Positions 53,052 through 62,276 of a stretch of DNA of 64,000 nucleotides are shown here, piece by piece. Location: contig LVAA01000012.1 of assembly GCA_001603955.1 (NCBI GenBank), forward strand, positions 1 through 64,000, in the 5' to 3' direction. This stretch comes from Syntrophobacterales bacterium Delta_02 (GTDB taxonomy: Bacteria > Desulfobacterota > Syntrophorhabdia > Syntrophorhabdales > Syntrophorhabdaceae). Below the pieces are notes generated by a model. It ran no database searches. It was not told where the DNA came from and worked only from the letters and a program-made list of their open reading frames with translations. The stretch's first letter is position 1. Each line of letters begins with the position of its first letter. Position numbers and translations under genes: made by a program.

Positions 53052-53867
53052 CTAGGCCAGGCACGACACCGATGGGCGGGTTGCTTCGGTTTCTCCTTCC
53101 TTTATGCGTTTCAGGAAGTCGAGAATGGTGCGCACGTAGTCGTCCGGGCGTTGCTCGTAGGTGTTGTGGCCGCATTTCGGAAAGACGGCCAGTTCGCCCT
53201 TTGGCAGGCCCCGGTAGAAGGCTATTGCCTGTTCGATATAGAATATGGAACTGCGGTCGGGATAGAGGACAAGCGCAGGGCATTGAACCTTCGCCAGCAC
53301 GGGTCTCAGGTCAAAATACTCCACACCGTACTCCCCGCCGCACCTTGCGAACTGCTCGTATTTTGCCTGGGCCATTTCGCCGTGCCAGTCAATTATCTTG
53401 GCCTGGAGCCGCGGCTCGAGGTCCGTGAAATTGATGACGAGCCTTTCGATGTTCAACTGTGTCATGGGCATCTCGCTGTAGCACTGGGTGCTCCCCGTTG
53501 CAACGGTCTTTACATCCTCCGGGTAACTCGCCGCATAATCCACCGCGACCACCCCACCCTCGCACTGACCCACAAGATGACAGGGCCCGATGCCAAGGCG
53601 CTCCTTCATCGACCTCAATTCGTCCACGCTGTACGCCCTGTACTCGTCGCTCACATAGAAACCGAAGAAATCCGGCCCATCGTCCGACTGCCCGAACCCC
53701 CGGCGGTCGTACATCACCACCCGGTAGCCGGCATCCACGAAACGCCCGAAGATGCCCCGCCAGATCTTGAGGCATCCGAACCCATGGTGGAGAAGCATAA
53801 CGGTCTCCTCCCCTTCCCCATGGACCTCGTAATAGACCTTAAGACCATTGACCACTTCAAAAGGCAT
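53052..53867 (-). CDS. Alpha/beta hydrolase with cysteine nucleophile
   Basis: 271 residues. The fold signatures are clear: LLHHGFGCL (oxyanion hole), YDRRGFGQSDDG, nucleophile elbow VGQCEGGVVA, acid in LYPDRSS, His in CGHNTYEQRPDDY. The nucleophile is Cys (GxCxG) instead of Ser, as in dienelactone hydrolase and a few other groups. Substrate unknown. ATG 53867 has GGGGGAGA upstream; GTG 53873 is the longer reading. Confidence 0.82.
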   Translation of the reverse strand: MPFEVVNGLKVYYEVHGEGEETVMLLHHGFGCLKIWRGIFGRFVDAGYRVVMYDRRGFGQSDDGPDFFGFYVSDEYRAYSVDELRSMKERLGIGPCHLVGQCEGGVVAVDYAASYPEDVKTVATGSTQCYSEMPMTQLNIERLVINFTDLEPRLQAKIIDWHGEMAQAKYEQFARCGGEYGVEYFDLRPVLAKVQCPALVLYPDRSSIFYIEQAIAFYRGLPKGELAVFPKCGHNTYEQRPDDYVRTILDFLKRIKEGETEATRPSVSCLA

Positions 53868-53967
53868 GCACACTCTCCCCCAGTCATCGATAACTCAGCC
53901 AATTCTGCCACAATCCGCACAGTCTTGCAAGGCCCTGAAGGATGGTTAAAGGGAAAAAGACGGTTGC

Positions 53968-54052
53968 ACGTTTCAAGTTTCAGGCAGAGACAAATAGTCT
54001 TTTCACTTGAAACCTGGAACCTGAAACGGTCTTCCTTTCCTGAAACGGTCTT
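53968..54052 (+). repeat. Heptamer array able to form a hairpin
   Basis: GTTTCAAGTTTCAGG (53971-53985) and CACTTGAAACC..CCTGAAAC (54004-54027) can pair over 9-10 bases; further TCCTGAAACGGTC copies follow to 54052. Lies between the hydrolase start and the DUF72 stop. Confidence 0.6.
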
Positions 54053-54055
54053 CTA

Positions 54056-54778
54056 CTAGAGGAGACCCATGAGTTCTCTTGCATTGTTCGGGGCGTAGCC
54101 CCGGGCGTCGTTGTTGAAGTAGATAAAGACGTCGATGCCGTCGTTAAGGTAGCTTTTTATCCTGTGGGCATCCTCTTCCAGTGTCTTCCTGGGATAGGAT
54201 GACGCATAGTTGCCCTCCTCCCCGTGGCGCCTCAGGTAGACGAAGCCTGCTGTCACAGGCAGCTCCCTGAGGAAAGGTGGCCAGTCGGCCATGCACATCG
54301 CCACGCCCCGTGTCCTGCATGTGTCTGCCACCCTTTCGTTCACCCAGGACCTGTTGCGGAATTCGAGGGCATTCCATACGGGGTATCTGTCGAGATGGAT
54401 GAGGAAACGCTCCAGCCTGCTTGATTCGATCGAGAAGGAAGACGGGAACTGCCACAGCACCGCGGTGAGCTTCTCCTTCAATGTAAAGGCTCTCGCGAAA
54501 AACTCATCGAGGAGGCCCTCCACATCCTTAAGCCTCTTGATGTGGGTTATGAGCCGGCTGCCTTTCAGCGCGAAGGAAAATCCCGCTGGTGTTTCTCCGT
54601 ACCATTTCGCGAAGGTTTCCGTCCTTGGCAGGCGATAGAAAGTGACGTTGAGCTCCACGGTGGGAAAGATACCCGAGTAGTGAGTGAGCCATCCCCGTCC
54701 GGGCAGCTCAGCAGGGTAGAAGGTCCCCTTCCAATCCTTGTAACTGAAACCGCTGCACCCTACCAACACCCTGGCCAT
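54056..54778 (-). CDS. DUF72 domain protein (YecE family)
   Basis: 240 residues with the DUF72 TIM-barrel pattern: VLVGCSGFSYKDWKGTFYP, FPTVELNVTFYRLP, LWQFPSSF, ALEFRNRSW and YFNNDARGYAPNNA. Conserved Glu and Asp/Asn residues line the barrel; the function of the family is not established. ATG 54778 has no visible ribosome-binding site of its own and is preceded, 4 bases away, by a perfect 19-bp hairpin (54783-54825) that may control translation. Confidence 0.9.
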   Translation of the reverse strand: MARVLVGCSGFSYKDWKGTFYPAELPGRGWLTHYSGIFPTVELNVTFYRLPRTETFAKWYGETPAGFSFALKGSRLITHIKRLKDVEGLLDEFFARAFTLKEKLTAVLWQFPSSFSIESSRLERFLIHLDRYPVWNALEFRNRSWVNERVADTCRTRGVAMCMADWPPFLRELPVTAGFVYLRRHGEEGNYASSYPRKTLEEDAHRIKSYLNDGIDVFIYFNNDARGYAPNNARELMGLL

Positions 54779-54782
54779 CTAA

Positions 54783-54825
54783 ATATTCTATCACCTTTCG
54801 CCGCAAGCGAAAGGTGATAGAATAT
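54783..54825. promoter_or_regulatory. Perfect 19-bp hairpin before the DUF72 gene
   Basis: ATATTCTATCACCTTTCGC (54783-54801) and its exact complement (54807-54825) with a 5-base loop CGCAA. The AAGGTG word that could serve as Shine-Dalgarno lies in the arm, so the stem could hide it. AT-rich arms make it unlike a normal terminator. Confidence 0.65.
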
Positions 54826-54851
54826 CTTGAACGGCTTGAACGGCTTGAACG
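54826..54851 (+). repeat. Nonamer array (three units)
   Basis: CTTGAACGG x3, in direct contact with the 19-bp hairpin. Confidence 0.85.
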
Positions 54852-54894
54852 GAAAGGATGTCGCATGTCGCAAGTCACGGGTCACGCGTCAAAA

Positions 54895-54921
54895 CCAAAA
54901 AAACCGTGCCTGTGCACGGTT
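54895..54921 (-). terminator. Terminator-like hairpin
   Basis: AACCGTGC (54902-54909), loop CTGT, GCACGGTT (54914-54921). On the minus strand it is followed by TTTTTTTGGTTTT, the classic rho-independent form. No minus-strand gene precedes it, so it may protect the divergent region. Confidence 0.55.
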
Positions 54922-54995
54922 CGTTTCTTGAACCTGTGATGTGAAGCGTTTGATGTGTGGCATTCTTTCCGCCCGAGCGGTTACAGCCACTTCTC

Positions 54996-55024
54996 TTGGT
55001 TCCGTGCCTCCCTTGTGTTACAAT
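54996..55024 (+). promoter_or_regulatory. Sigma-70-type promoter of the radical SAM gene
   Basis: TTGGTT (54996-55001), 17-base spacer, TACAAT (55019-55024) with an upstream TG giving an extended -10. Transcription would start near 55031, about 15 bases before the ATG at 55045; no good ribosome-binding site fits in that leader. Confidence 0.65.
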
Positions 55025-55044
55025 ATCGCCGGGTTTGTCAGACG

Positions 55045-56328
55045 ATGATGAAGGTCCTCCTCATATCGGCCAACCGCACCGAGATCAACATGCGCACGAT
55101 GCCTTTGGGGCTTGCCTTTGTGGCCGAGGCTGCACGACGGCGCGGGCACGAGGTGGAGATGCTCGACCTTGCACGAGTCGGGGACCCGTACACCGCAATA
55201 ACGCAGGCCATCAGCCGGCACGCGCCCGAGGTCATCGGCATTTCCATCAGGAACATTGACGACCAGACAATGCGGGACACCCGGTTCCTCTACGAGGACG
55301 ACAGGGAGGTCATTTCCCTGGTGAGGACACTGACAGACCGCCCCATAGTGCTCGGCGGAGCGGGCTACAGCATGTTCGCCGATGCCATTCTGGCGGATTC
55401 ACGCGCCGACGTTGGAATAGAAGGCGAAGGCGAGGTCGCTTTTGTCACGGTCATCGATACCCTTGAAAGAGGCGAGCCGCTTGATGGTATCCCCGGGGTG
55501 CATGTCAAGGACAGGGGTCCGGCGGAGCGCCGGAGCCTGGTCAGAAACATGGGGGACTCCCCGCTCCCCGACCCCGCTCTCCTGCTGGACACCTCCGGCG
55601 TTGAAGAGGATATCTGGGTGCCCGTCCAAACGAGACGTGGTTGCCCGTTGAATTGCAGCTACTGCTCGACGGCGTCCATCGAAGGGAGGATACTCAGAAA
55701 AAGGAGCGTGGAAAGTGTCGTTGAATGGATCGCGAAGCTCAAGGGGTTCGGGGTGCGTAAGCTGTACTTCGTGGACAACACGTTCAATCTGCCGCGGTCC
55801 TATGCCATGGAGTTCTGCACGGCGATGAGCCGCGCCTCTCTCGATGTAAAATGGCGATGCATACTCTACCCGTGGCGGCTCGACGAGGAGCTGGCATCCG
55901 CAATGGCCCGGGCAGGGTGTATCGAGGTGTCACTGGGATCCGAAAGTGCCGACAACGAAGTGCTCCGCAGGATGAACAAGCGCTTCCGCCGCGAAGATGT
56001 TGCCGAGACCAGCAGGCTTCTTGCAAAATACGGGATAAGGCAAATGGGGTTCCTGATGCTCGGTGCCCCGGGGGAAACACACGGGTCTGTTGAAAGAACC
56101 CTGGCTTTCATGGACTCCCTGTCGCTTGATTCCGTTAAGGTCTCCATCGGTGTAAGGATATATCCCGGCACGGACCTCGCGGCCGAGGCCCGCGAGCAGG
56201 GTATCGTAACCCCCGGCGACACCCTCCTCGAACCGCGCTTCTACATAACCCCCGTTCTCGACGAGGAATGGATCAGGCAAACAGTAACCCGATACACCGC
56301 AACCCGCCCAAAGTGGATCATTGGTTAA
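55045..56328 (+). CDS. B12-binding-domain radical SAM protein
   Basis: 427 residues. N-terminal cobalamin-binding-type fold (ANRTEINMRTMPLGLAFVAEAARRRGHEVEMLDLARV, residues 1-140), but without the usual DxHxxG motif, then a radical SAM domain with the iron-sulfur cysteines RRGCPLNCSYCST near 200 and LGSESADNEVLRRMNK and IYPGTDLA. The class resembles magnesium-protoporphyrin-cyclase-like and methyltransferase-like enzymes; function unknown. ATG 55045 is preferred over earlier in-frame readings because it follows the promoter at the right distance. Confidence 0.85.
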   Translation: MMKVLLISANRTEINMRTMPLGLAFVAEAARRRGHEVEMLDLARVGDPYTAITQAISRHAPEVIGISIRNIDDQTMRDTRFLYEDDREVISLVRTLTDRPIVLGGAGYSMFADAILADSRADVGIEGEGEVAFVTVIDTLERGEPLDGIPGVHVKDRGPAERRSLVRNMGDSPLPDPALLLDTSGVEEDIWVPVQTRRGCPLNCSYCSTASIEGRILRKRSVESVVEWIAKLKGFGVRKLYFVDNTFNLPRSYAMEFCTAMSRASLDVKWRCILYPWRLDEELASAMARAGCIEVSLGSESADNEVLRRMNKRFRREDVAETSRLLAKYGIRQMGFLMLGAPGETHGSVERTLAFMDSLSLDSVKVSIGVRIYPGTDLAAEAREQGIVTPGDTLLEPRFYITPVLDEEWIRQTVTRYTATRPKWIIG

Positions 56329-56333
56329 AGGCG

Positions 56334-56361
56334 GCTTGAGCAGCTTGAACCGCTTGAACGG
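56334..56361 (+). repeat. Nonamer array, forward member of an inverted pair
   Basis: CTTGAGCAG-CTTGAACCG-CTTGAACGG. Its inverted partner is at 56452-56501. Confidence 0.85.
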
Positions 56362-56451
56362 AAAAGAATTAAAAGAGTCGAATGCATATGCCGCCTGGCT
56401 CCGATGACGCCAACCGTGACCAGCCTGCAGTGCTTGTCTTTTCTTTTTACC

Positions 56452-56501
56452 GCTCAAGCGGCTCAAGCCATCTTTTCCTGGTTCAAGCTGTTCAAGCGGT
56501 T
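56452..56501 (-). repeat. Nonamer array, reverse member of an inverted pair
   Basis: GCTCAAGCG-GCTCAAGCC, then GTTCAAGCT-GTTCAAGCG-GTTTTTTTA. A TAGACT -10-like box (56511-56516) follows, 9 bases before the helicase ATG. Confidence 0.85.
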
Positions 56502-56524
56502 TTTTTATGCTAGACTAGTCTGTC

Positions 56525-58087
56525 ATGCGCAGATCGTTCATTGAGGTCAATGCCGAGTTCCAGAAGGCCCTCACGGTCATGGAAGACACCAACCGGCACG
56601 TGTTCATCACGGGCAAGGCGGGAACGGGAAAATCGACGCTTCTCGAGTACTTCCGGCAGAATACGCGCAAAGAGGTGGCGGTTCTCGCGCCCACGGGGGT
56701 TGCGGCTCTCAACGTGGAGGGGCAGACTATCCATTCCTTTTTCGGGTTCAAGCCCAGCATCACCCCGGAGAAGGTCAGGAAGATGAGCGGACCCGAGGCA
56801 AAGATCTACAAGGAATTCGATACCATCATCATCGACGAGATATCGATGGTGCGGGCGGACCTCCTCGACTGCGTAGAGAAGTTCATGCGTCTCAACGGGC
56901 CCTACCGGAAGCAGTGGTTCGGAGGCGTCCAGATGATCTTCGTCGGTGACCTCTACCAGCTTCCCCCGGTGGTGGCTGCTTCGGAGAAGGAGATATTCAG
57001 CCACCGCTACGAATCGCCCTATTTCTTCTCGGCCCAGGTCTTTAAGGAAAGTACCTTCGAAATGGAGTTCATCGAGCTGGAAAAGGTCTACCGCCAGACG
57101 GAGCAGGACTTCATCGAGCTCCTGAACGCCATACGCAACCGCACCTGCACGGATGACGACATCGAACGGCTCAACAGGAACCATCGGCCCGATGCCGCGG
57201 CTCCGGCGGACGGGTTCTACATCACCCTGACAAGCACCAATGACCTCGCCGCGACGCGCAACCTGGAGATGCTCGACGCCCTCCCCGACCGGTCCTTCAC
57301 CCTCATCGGCAAGACGAGCGGTGTCTTTGACCGTTCCTCCCTTCCCGCGGAGCAGAAGCTTGCCCTGAAGCCCGGAGCCCAGGTCATGCTTGTCAACAAC
57401 GACAAGTACGGCCGCTGGGTGAACGGCTCCCTGGGTATCGTCAAGGGCCTCGCCAGAATGGACGGCGAGGACGACAGGGTGCTCGTACGGCTCAACGACG
57501 GGAAAACGGTGGAGGTAACCCCCAACACGTGGGAGCTCTTCGAGTATCAATACGACAGGAAGACGAAAAAGATCTCCACGAGGACCACCGGCACCTTCAC
57601 CCAGTATCCCGTCCGCCTCGCCTGGGCCGTGACCATTCACAAAAGCCAGGGCAAGACCTTCGAGCGCGTCGTGATAGACATGGGCCGCGGGGCCTTCGCG
57701 CACGGCCAGGTCTATGTTGCCTTGAGCCGCTGCACCAACTTCGACGGCATCCTCCTCACGAAAAAGATCAGCAAGGGCCACATACGCATGGACTGGCGGG
57801 TCGCTAAATTCCTCACCATGTTCCAGTACCGCAAGGCCGACGAGCGCGCAAGCTACGACGAACGGAGCTCCATCATCCTGGACGCCATCAAACGCGACCT
57901 CAGCATCGAGATCATCTACCTCAAGCCCAACGACACCAAATCCCGCCGCACCATCCGCCCCCTGTCGATAGAACCCATGGAATTCAAGGGCAAACCCTTC
58001 GAAGGCCTCCGTGCCTACTGCGAACTCCGCAAGGAAGAACGAACCTTCCGCATAGACAGGATACTCGAAATAAACTACGTGGCCTAG
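56525..58087 (+). CDS. Pif1-like DNA helicase fused to a C-terminal WYL domain
   Basis: 520 residues. Pif1/RecD-type superfamily 1 helicase: Walker A GKAGTGKS (30-37), APTGVAALNVEGQTIHSFFG, DEISM (104-108), GDLYQLPPV (141-149), and the 2B region TIHKSQGKTFERVVIDMG (370-387) with YVALSRC. Residues 448-518 then show a WYL pattern: ILDAIKRDLSIEIIYLK, RRTIRPLSIEPMEFKG, LRAYCELRKEERTFRIDRI. WYL domains sense ligands or bind nucleic acid in bacterial regulators. No ribosome-binding site precedes ATG 56525, and a TAGACT box sits 9 bases upstream, so the transcript may be leaderless. Confidence 0.88.
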   Translation: MRRSFIEVNAEFQKALTVMEDTNRHVFITGKAGTGKSTLLEYFRQNTRKEVAVLAPTGVAALNVEGQTIHSFFGFKPSITPEKVRKMSGPEAKIYKEFDTIIIDEISMVRADLLDCVEKFMRLNGPYRKQWFGGVQMIFVGDLYQLPPVVAASEKEIFSHRYESPYFFSAQVFKESTFEMEFIELEKVYRQTEQDFIELLNAIRNRTCTDDDIERLNRNHRPDAAAPADGFYITLTSTNDLAATRNLEMLDALPDRSFTLIGKTSGVFDRSSLPAEQKLALKPGAQVMLVNNDKYGRWVNGSLGIVKGLARMDGEDDRVLVRLNDGKTVEVTPNTWELFEYQYDRKTKKISTRTTGTFTQYPVRLAWAVTIHKSQGKTFERVVIDMGRGAFAHGQVYVALSRCTNFDGILLTKKISKGHIRMDWRVAKFLTMFQYRKADERASYDERSSIILDAIKRDLSIEIIYLKPNDTKSRRTIRPLSIEPMEFKGKPFEGLRAYCELRKEERTFRIDRILEINYVA

Positions 58088-58091
58088 CGGC

Positions 58092-58212
58092 CGCTTAAGC
58101 CGCTTGAACTGCTTGCACGTTAAAGAAAAACATTTCTTCCTCTTTGGCTGGAAAGAAAGAGTCTTTTGCTGTTCCGCTCAAGCGGTTTAAGCTGTTCAAG
58201 CGGTTCGAGCCG
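58092..58212. repeat. Inverted pair of nonamer arrays after the helicase gene
   Basis: CTTAAGCCG-CTTGAACTG-CTTGCACG (58092-58118) and, reversed, GCTCAAGCG-GTTTAAGCT-GTTCAAGCG-GTTCGAGCC (58175-58212). They flank a 56-base loop and lie between the helicase stop and the convergent kinase stop, so they could serve as a bidirectional terminator. Confidence 0.75.
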
Positions 58213-58216
58213 TTTT

Positions 58217-61200
58217 TCAGGCTCGATCGAGTATTTCCCTGACCGTCTGCAGCAATTTTATCGGTGAGAGGGGTTTGGGGAGGAAGTCGACCTCTTCGTC
58301 GGCTATTCCCTTGTCGAGGCGAGTGTCGCGGGTATGGCCGCTTATGAAGAGAGCCTTTATGCCCGGAGAAAGCTTCTTTATGTCTTCGTAGGCCTCCCTG
58401 CCGTTCTTGTTCGGCATCACGGAATCGAGAATCACGAGATCGATCCCCCCGTTGGCCTTGAAAGCTTCGACCGCTTTTTCACCGTCAGCTGCTTCCAGCG
58501 TGCGATAGCCGTGTTTCGTGAGAATTTCCTTGATGAGGGTCATGACGGGTTCATTATCCTCGGCGATGAGGATGGTTTCATTGCCCCCCTTTACGTCAAT
58601 GATATCGGACTGCTCTTCCTTTACCACGGGCTCCGCGAGGGGAAAGAAGATACGGAAGGTCGCACCCTTACCGGGCTCGCTGTAAACGTTGATATAACCG
58701 TTATGCTGTGAAACGATGCCATAAACGGTTGCGAGGCCAAGGCCCGTGCCCTTGCCTATCTCCTTCGTGGTGAAGAACGGGTCGAACATCCGCTCCTGCG
58801 TCGCTTCATCCATGCCCACACCGGTGTCCGAAACGGCGAGCGATACGTATTTTCCCGGTCGTCCAAACCCGTGGGCCTCGAGATAGGCGCTGTCCATCTC
58901 GACGATGTCCGTCTCGATGGTCAGCCTGCCGCCCTTTACCATCGCGTCGCGCGCGTTGCTGACAAGGTTGAAGAGGATCTGGTCGATCTCCGTCCCGTCC
59001 GCGAGGATCGTCGTATCGCTATCCGTGGGTACCAGCCTGAAGTTGATGTCCTCCGTGAGAAGCCTTTTCAGCAACTTCTCCGCACCTTTCAGGGAATCGT
59101 TGAGATTGAGCGGTTTCAGGGTCACCGTCCGGTGACGGCTGAAGGCAAGGAGGCTCTGGGTCAGATTCGCCGCCTTCTGGGCTGCGGACAGTATCTGCTC
59201 CACGTGGGACCTTGCCCTTTTATTGTCACCGACCTCGTGCTGGACAAGGCTTCCGTATCCCATGATGGTGGTCAGGATATTGTTGAAATCGTGAGCCACG
59301 CCTCCCGCCAGGTTCCCGATGGCCTCCATCTTCTGAGACTGGCGGAGACGGTCCTCGAGGCGTTTGAGCTCGGTCATATCCTCACAGACCATGAGATGTT
59401 CCCCCGAGGTGAGCCTCAAGGTAACAAAGGTTATCAGCCTCTGTTTGCCGTCCGCACAGTTCACGGTGAACACGCGCGGTTTTCTTTCGCCGGGCTCGGT
59501 GCCCACAAAATCCTCCAGCCAGGTGGAAATCACCATTGCCCTGTACTGCTTGTCGGGATAGGCCTTCCTGAACCAGGACCTGCCGTCGGGCACGTCGCCA
59601 AGGTCGTATCCGAACATCTCTCTGAACTTTGTGTTCACATAGGTGAAACGGCCCTCCTCGCTGATGAGCACCATCCCGACAGGTGCGTTCTCGGAGAGGA
59701 TCTGCAGTTTTTCCGTCTCGGCCTTGAGGGCGTCTTCCGCCTTTCTGCGTTCCGTCAGGTCGATGCCAACGCCGAAGAAATACTGCAGTGCTCCCTGATC
59801 ATCCCTGACCGGCCTGCCGTGCCATTCCACGAGAAGCTGGCGGCCGTCGCCTGCGATAATGTGGTTTTCGAACAGCACGGACTCGTTGGAGGATGCAATA
59901 CGGGAGAAGGCCTCCCCGATGACACCGTTCTCTTCGGGCGGAACAAAGTTCGTGAGATAGTCCTTCCCGGCAACCTCCTGCATGGAATATCCCAGCGCAT
60001 CCAGCATGGACTGGTTCATGAGGAGGGTCTTTCCCGCCGCGCTCAGGGCAACAAAGAAGGCCGGGGATGTCTGAAGAAGTGTCCTGTTGAATTCCATCTC
60101 GTCCCGGATCATGATGTGGGCTATTTTGCGGTCCGTTATGTCCTCAACGGTACCCTCGTAATGGAGCACCCTTCCATCCTTGTCCTTTACGGCACGGCCG
60201 TTCAGGGAGACCCATATGATCTTCCCGTCGCGCCGCCTGAACCGCGCCTCCTGGTTTGCCACGACCCCCTGTCTTTCCAGCGTGGCCTCAAAGATACGCC
60301 GGTCTTCGGGATCCGCGTAGATATCCCTGCTGATGTTGGTGACGGCCTGTACCAGTTCTTCCGGGGAGTCATAACCGGTGATGCGGGCAAAGGCGGGGTT
60401 GACGCTTATGAAATGACCGTCCGGTGTCGACTGGTATATGCCCTCCACCGCGTTCTCGAAGATGGACCGGTACCTGGCCTCACTCGTCACGGACGCCTCC
60501 TCGGCCTTCATCCGCCTGTGCGCTTCCTTGAGGCTGGCCCAGGACTTGACCGTATAGAACACAAAAACAAGGAGCCCTGCAACGAGGAGCCCGATAATGG
60601 CGAACCACCTGTCGCGGAAACCCTTCATGGAGGCCAGGGCCTCATCCTCGGGGGTCGCCACGACGATGGACCAGAAGGTGGTGCCAATGTCTATCGGCAT
60701 GTAGACCGCGTGCTTCAGGACCTTTTTCGTTTCTTTTTCCGCGATATAATCATAGTCGTACGTGGTGACCCCGGTTTTTCCCTTCATCATCTCCTCCGCC
60801 ATGGCGATGACGCTCGGAAACCGGCCGGATGTTTCATATATGGACATACCGGTGTGGCCGGGCACGGGGCAATACAACTCCTGGCCTCTGCGGTTCAACA
60901 TCCAGGCATAGCCGCTCTGCCCGATACGGATCGGCTTGAGATACTTATCGGCGATGTCATCGACAGAAACAACGATCGCCATGGACCCGTCGAACCTCCC
61001 TTTCCTGGCTATGGGATAATGAAGGACCATCGACCTCTCCTCGCCTTTCACCGTGGTGAGGATATCGCTGATGATAGGTCTTAGGTCGTGTTTCATTGTG
61101 CGAAAGAAATCCCGGTGGGATATGTCCGTTCCCCGGTACTTCTCATTGCCGGGTACGGTGTAGACGAATCTGCCGTCGACATCCACTCGAGTGACGGACC

Positions 61201-61480
61201 TTATGTCGTCCTTGCTTGACTCGTAGAATTCCTGCATGGTCTGCTTGCCGGCCTGGTTGAAATTGATGATCTCGTCATGCCTGGTAAGGTGGTGAAGCAT
61301 CTTGAAGTATTGCTGGAAGAAACCTTCGATGGCGGCCTTGGCCTGCCTGGCATGGGCCGTCTGCTGCATGTTCAGCTCTTCTATGGCGTCATTCCTGACC
61401 CGTTGATAGGTAGTGAATAAAAGATAAAAACAGGCGACCACGAAGACCAGAATGGAGGTCAGGAACACCCAGCGCTTCAA
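58217..61480 (-). CDS. Large hybrid sensor histidine kinase with receiver
   Basis: 1087 residues. N-terminal transmembrane helix, dCache-type periplasmic sensor (about 35-290), second transmembrane helix, then three PAS domains (about 330-700), HisKA with [14 protein letters not shown], ATPase domain ([33 protein letters not shown]) and a receiver with [15 protein letters not shown] 61480 with AAGGAGG 8 bases upstream is preferred; ATG 61507 lacks a site but would give 9 more residues. No response regulator gene is adjacent. Confidence 0.9.
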   Translation of the reverse strand: MKRWVFLTSILVFVVACFYLLFTTYQRVRNDAIEELNMQQTAHARQAKAAIEGFFQQYFKMLHHLTRHDEIINFNQAGKQTMQEFYESSKDDIRSVTRVDVDGRFVYTVPGNEKYRGTDISHRDFFRTMKHDLRPIISDILTTVKGEERSMVLHYPIARKGRFDGSMAIVVSVDDIADKYLKPIRIGQSGYAWMLNRRGQELYCPVPGHTGMSIYETSGRFPSVIAMAEEMMKGKTGVTTYDYDYIAEKETKKVLKHAVYMPIDIGTTFWSIVVATPEDEALASMKGFRDRWFAIIGLLVAGLLVFVFYTVKSWASLKEAHRRMKAEEASVTSEARYRSIFENAVEGIYQSTPDGHFISVNPAFARITGYDSPEELVQAVTNISRDIYADPEDRRIFEATLERQGVVANQEARFRRRDGKIIWVSLNGRAVKDKDGRVLHYEGTVEDITDRKIAHIMIRDEMEFNRTLLQTSPAFFVALSAAGKTLLMNQSMLDALGYSMQEVAGKDYLTNFVPPEENGVIGEAFSRIASSNESVLFENHIIAGDGRQLLVEWHGRPVRDDQGALQYFFGVGIDLTERRKAEDALKAETEKLQILSENAPVGMVLISEEGRFTYVNTKFREMFGYDLGDVPDGRSWFRKAYPDKQYRAMVISTWLEDFVGTEPGERKPRVFTVNCADGKQRLITFVTLRLTSGEHLMVCEDMTELKRLEDRLRQSQKMEAIGNLAGGVAHDFNNILTTIMGYGSLVQHEVGDNKRARSHVEQILSAAQKAANLTQSLLAFSRHRTVTLKPLNLNDSLKGAEKLLKRLLTEDINFRLVPTDSDTTILADGTEIDQILFNLVSNARDAMVKGGRLTIETDIVEMDSAYLEAHGFGRPGKYVSLAVSDTGVGMDEATQERMFDPFFTTKEIGKGTGLGLATVYGIVSQHNGYINVYSEPGKGATFRIFFPLAEPVVKEEQSDIIDVKGGNETILIAEDNEPVMTLIKEILTKHGYRTLEAADGEKAVEAFKANGGIDLVILDSVMPNKNGREAYEDIKKLSPGIKALFISGHTRDTRLDKGIADEEVDFLPKPLSPIKLLQTVREILDRA

Positions 61481-61634
61481 AACCTTTTCCTCCTTCCCCG
61501 CACACATAGCCCGTGGAATTCCAGTCTACAATTCCGCTTTTCCAGGGCCCGCCGTCGATGTGTGAGACTACAAGAATTCTAAACAACTTCGCGACAAATG
61601 CCAACCAATTTCCACACCGTCCTTCGTTGTTCCG

Positions 61635-62276
61635 TCAGGGCACATCAAGGTTTCCCACCTTGCCCATGTAGGAACGGATAGAGTTCAGGAGGTCGTCGCC
61701 GGGCTCGTGGAACTGTGTCCCGATGGACGTCCCTTTCTCCGCCATCCTGATGTTCCGCACTATTGCCCTGACAGACTTTTCTTCCGACGAACCGATGAGA
61801 CGCACCGAAAAGACTATCTCATCACCGACATTCACGCCCGGATCGGAGGCGGATCCCGACTGGTCAAAAAGGAAGCTGCACCCGCCTTCGCTCACGTCGG
61901 TAAAAACACCGTGGTGCGATACTCCGCTCATCGAGACCGCGCCCGGGATGAGACAGGGCACCCTCTGGAACTTTCTCAGGTTGACCGTCTCGATCTTTTT
62001 CGGGTATGACAGGAAAGCGAGGCGAAAGGGCTCGTTCAGGGCAGCGATGAGCGTGGAATAAAAACCGTAGGCCTTTCCGTCATGCAGATAGCGGACGATG
62101 ATATTGTTCATCTGGTGGAGCTTCACCCAGAGACCGGGTATAGGAGGCACCTCCGCGATGAGGTACCGGCCCTCCACCATGCCCACGAGGGTCCCGTTCC
62201 AGGTATCCCTGCCCCCCCTGAGCTGGATACGCAGGTTGATGCCAAGCTCGATGCCCAGGTATTCTTTGTGATCCAT
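61635..62276 (-). CDS. PilZ-domain protein with YcgR-type N-terminus
   Basis: 213 residues. Residues 1-95 form a beta-rich domain (KLHQMNNIIVRYL) like YcgR N, and the rest is a PilZ domain with the c-di-GMP motifs RKFQRVPC (about 103-110) and DVSEGGCSF. It probably binds c-di-GMP and controls a cellular machine such as flagella or secretion. ATG 62276 has GGAGAG 6 bases upstream. Single gene, divergent from the DedA gene. Confidence 0.87.
   Translation of the reverse strand: MDHKEYLGIELGINLRIQLRGGRDTWNGTLVGMVEGRYLIAEVPPIPGLWVKLHQMNNIIVRYLHDGKAYGFYSTLIAALNEPFRLAFLSYPKKIETVNLRKFQRVPCLIPGAVSMSGVSHHGVFTDVSEGGCSFLFDQSGSASDPGVNVGDEIVFSVRLIGSSEEKSVRAIVRNIRMAEKGTSIGTQFHEPGDDLLNSIRSYMGKVGNLDVP

Noticed and set aside
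10044-58212. CRISPR array for the nonamer clusters
   Set aside because: Units are 9 bp with no unique spacers of constant length and no Cas genes.
58871-61084. A 737-codon open frame on the plus strand opposite the large kinase gene
   Set aside because: It is the antisense shadow of a clear histidine kinase with all motifs; the shadow has no recognisable domain and a composition typical of GC-rich antisense frames.
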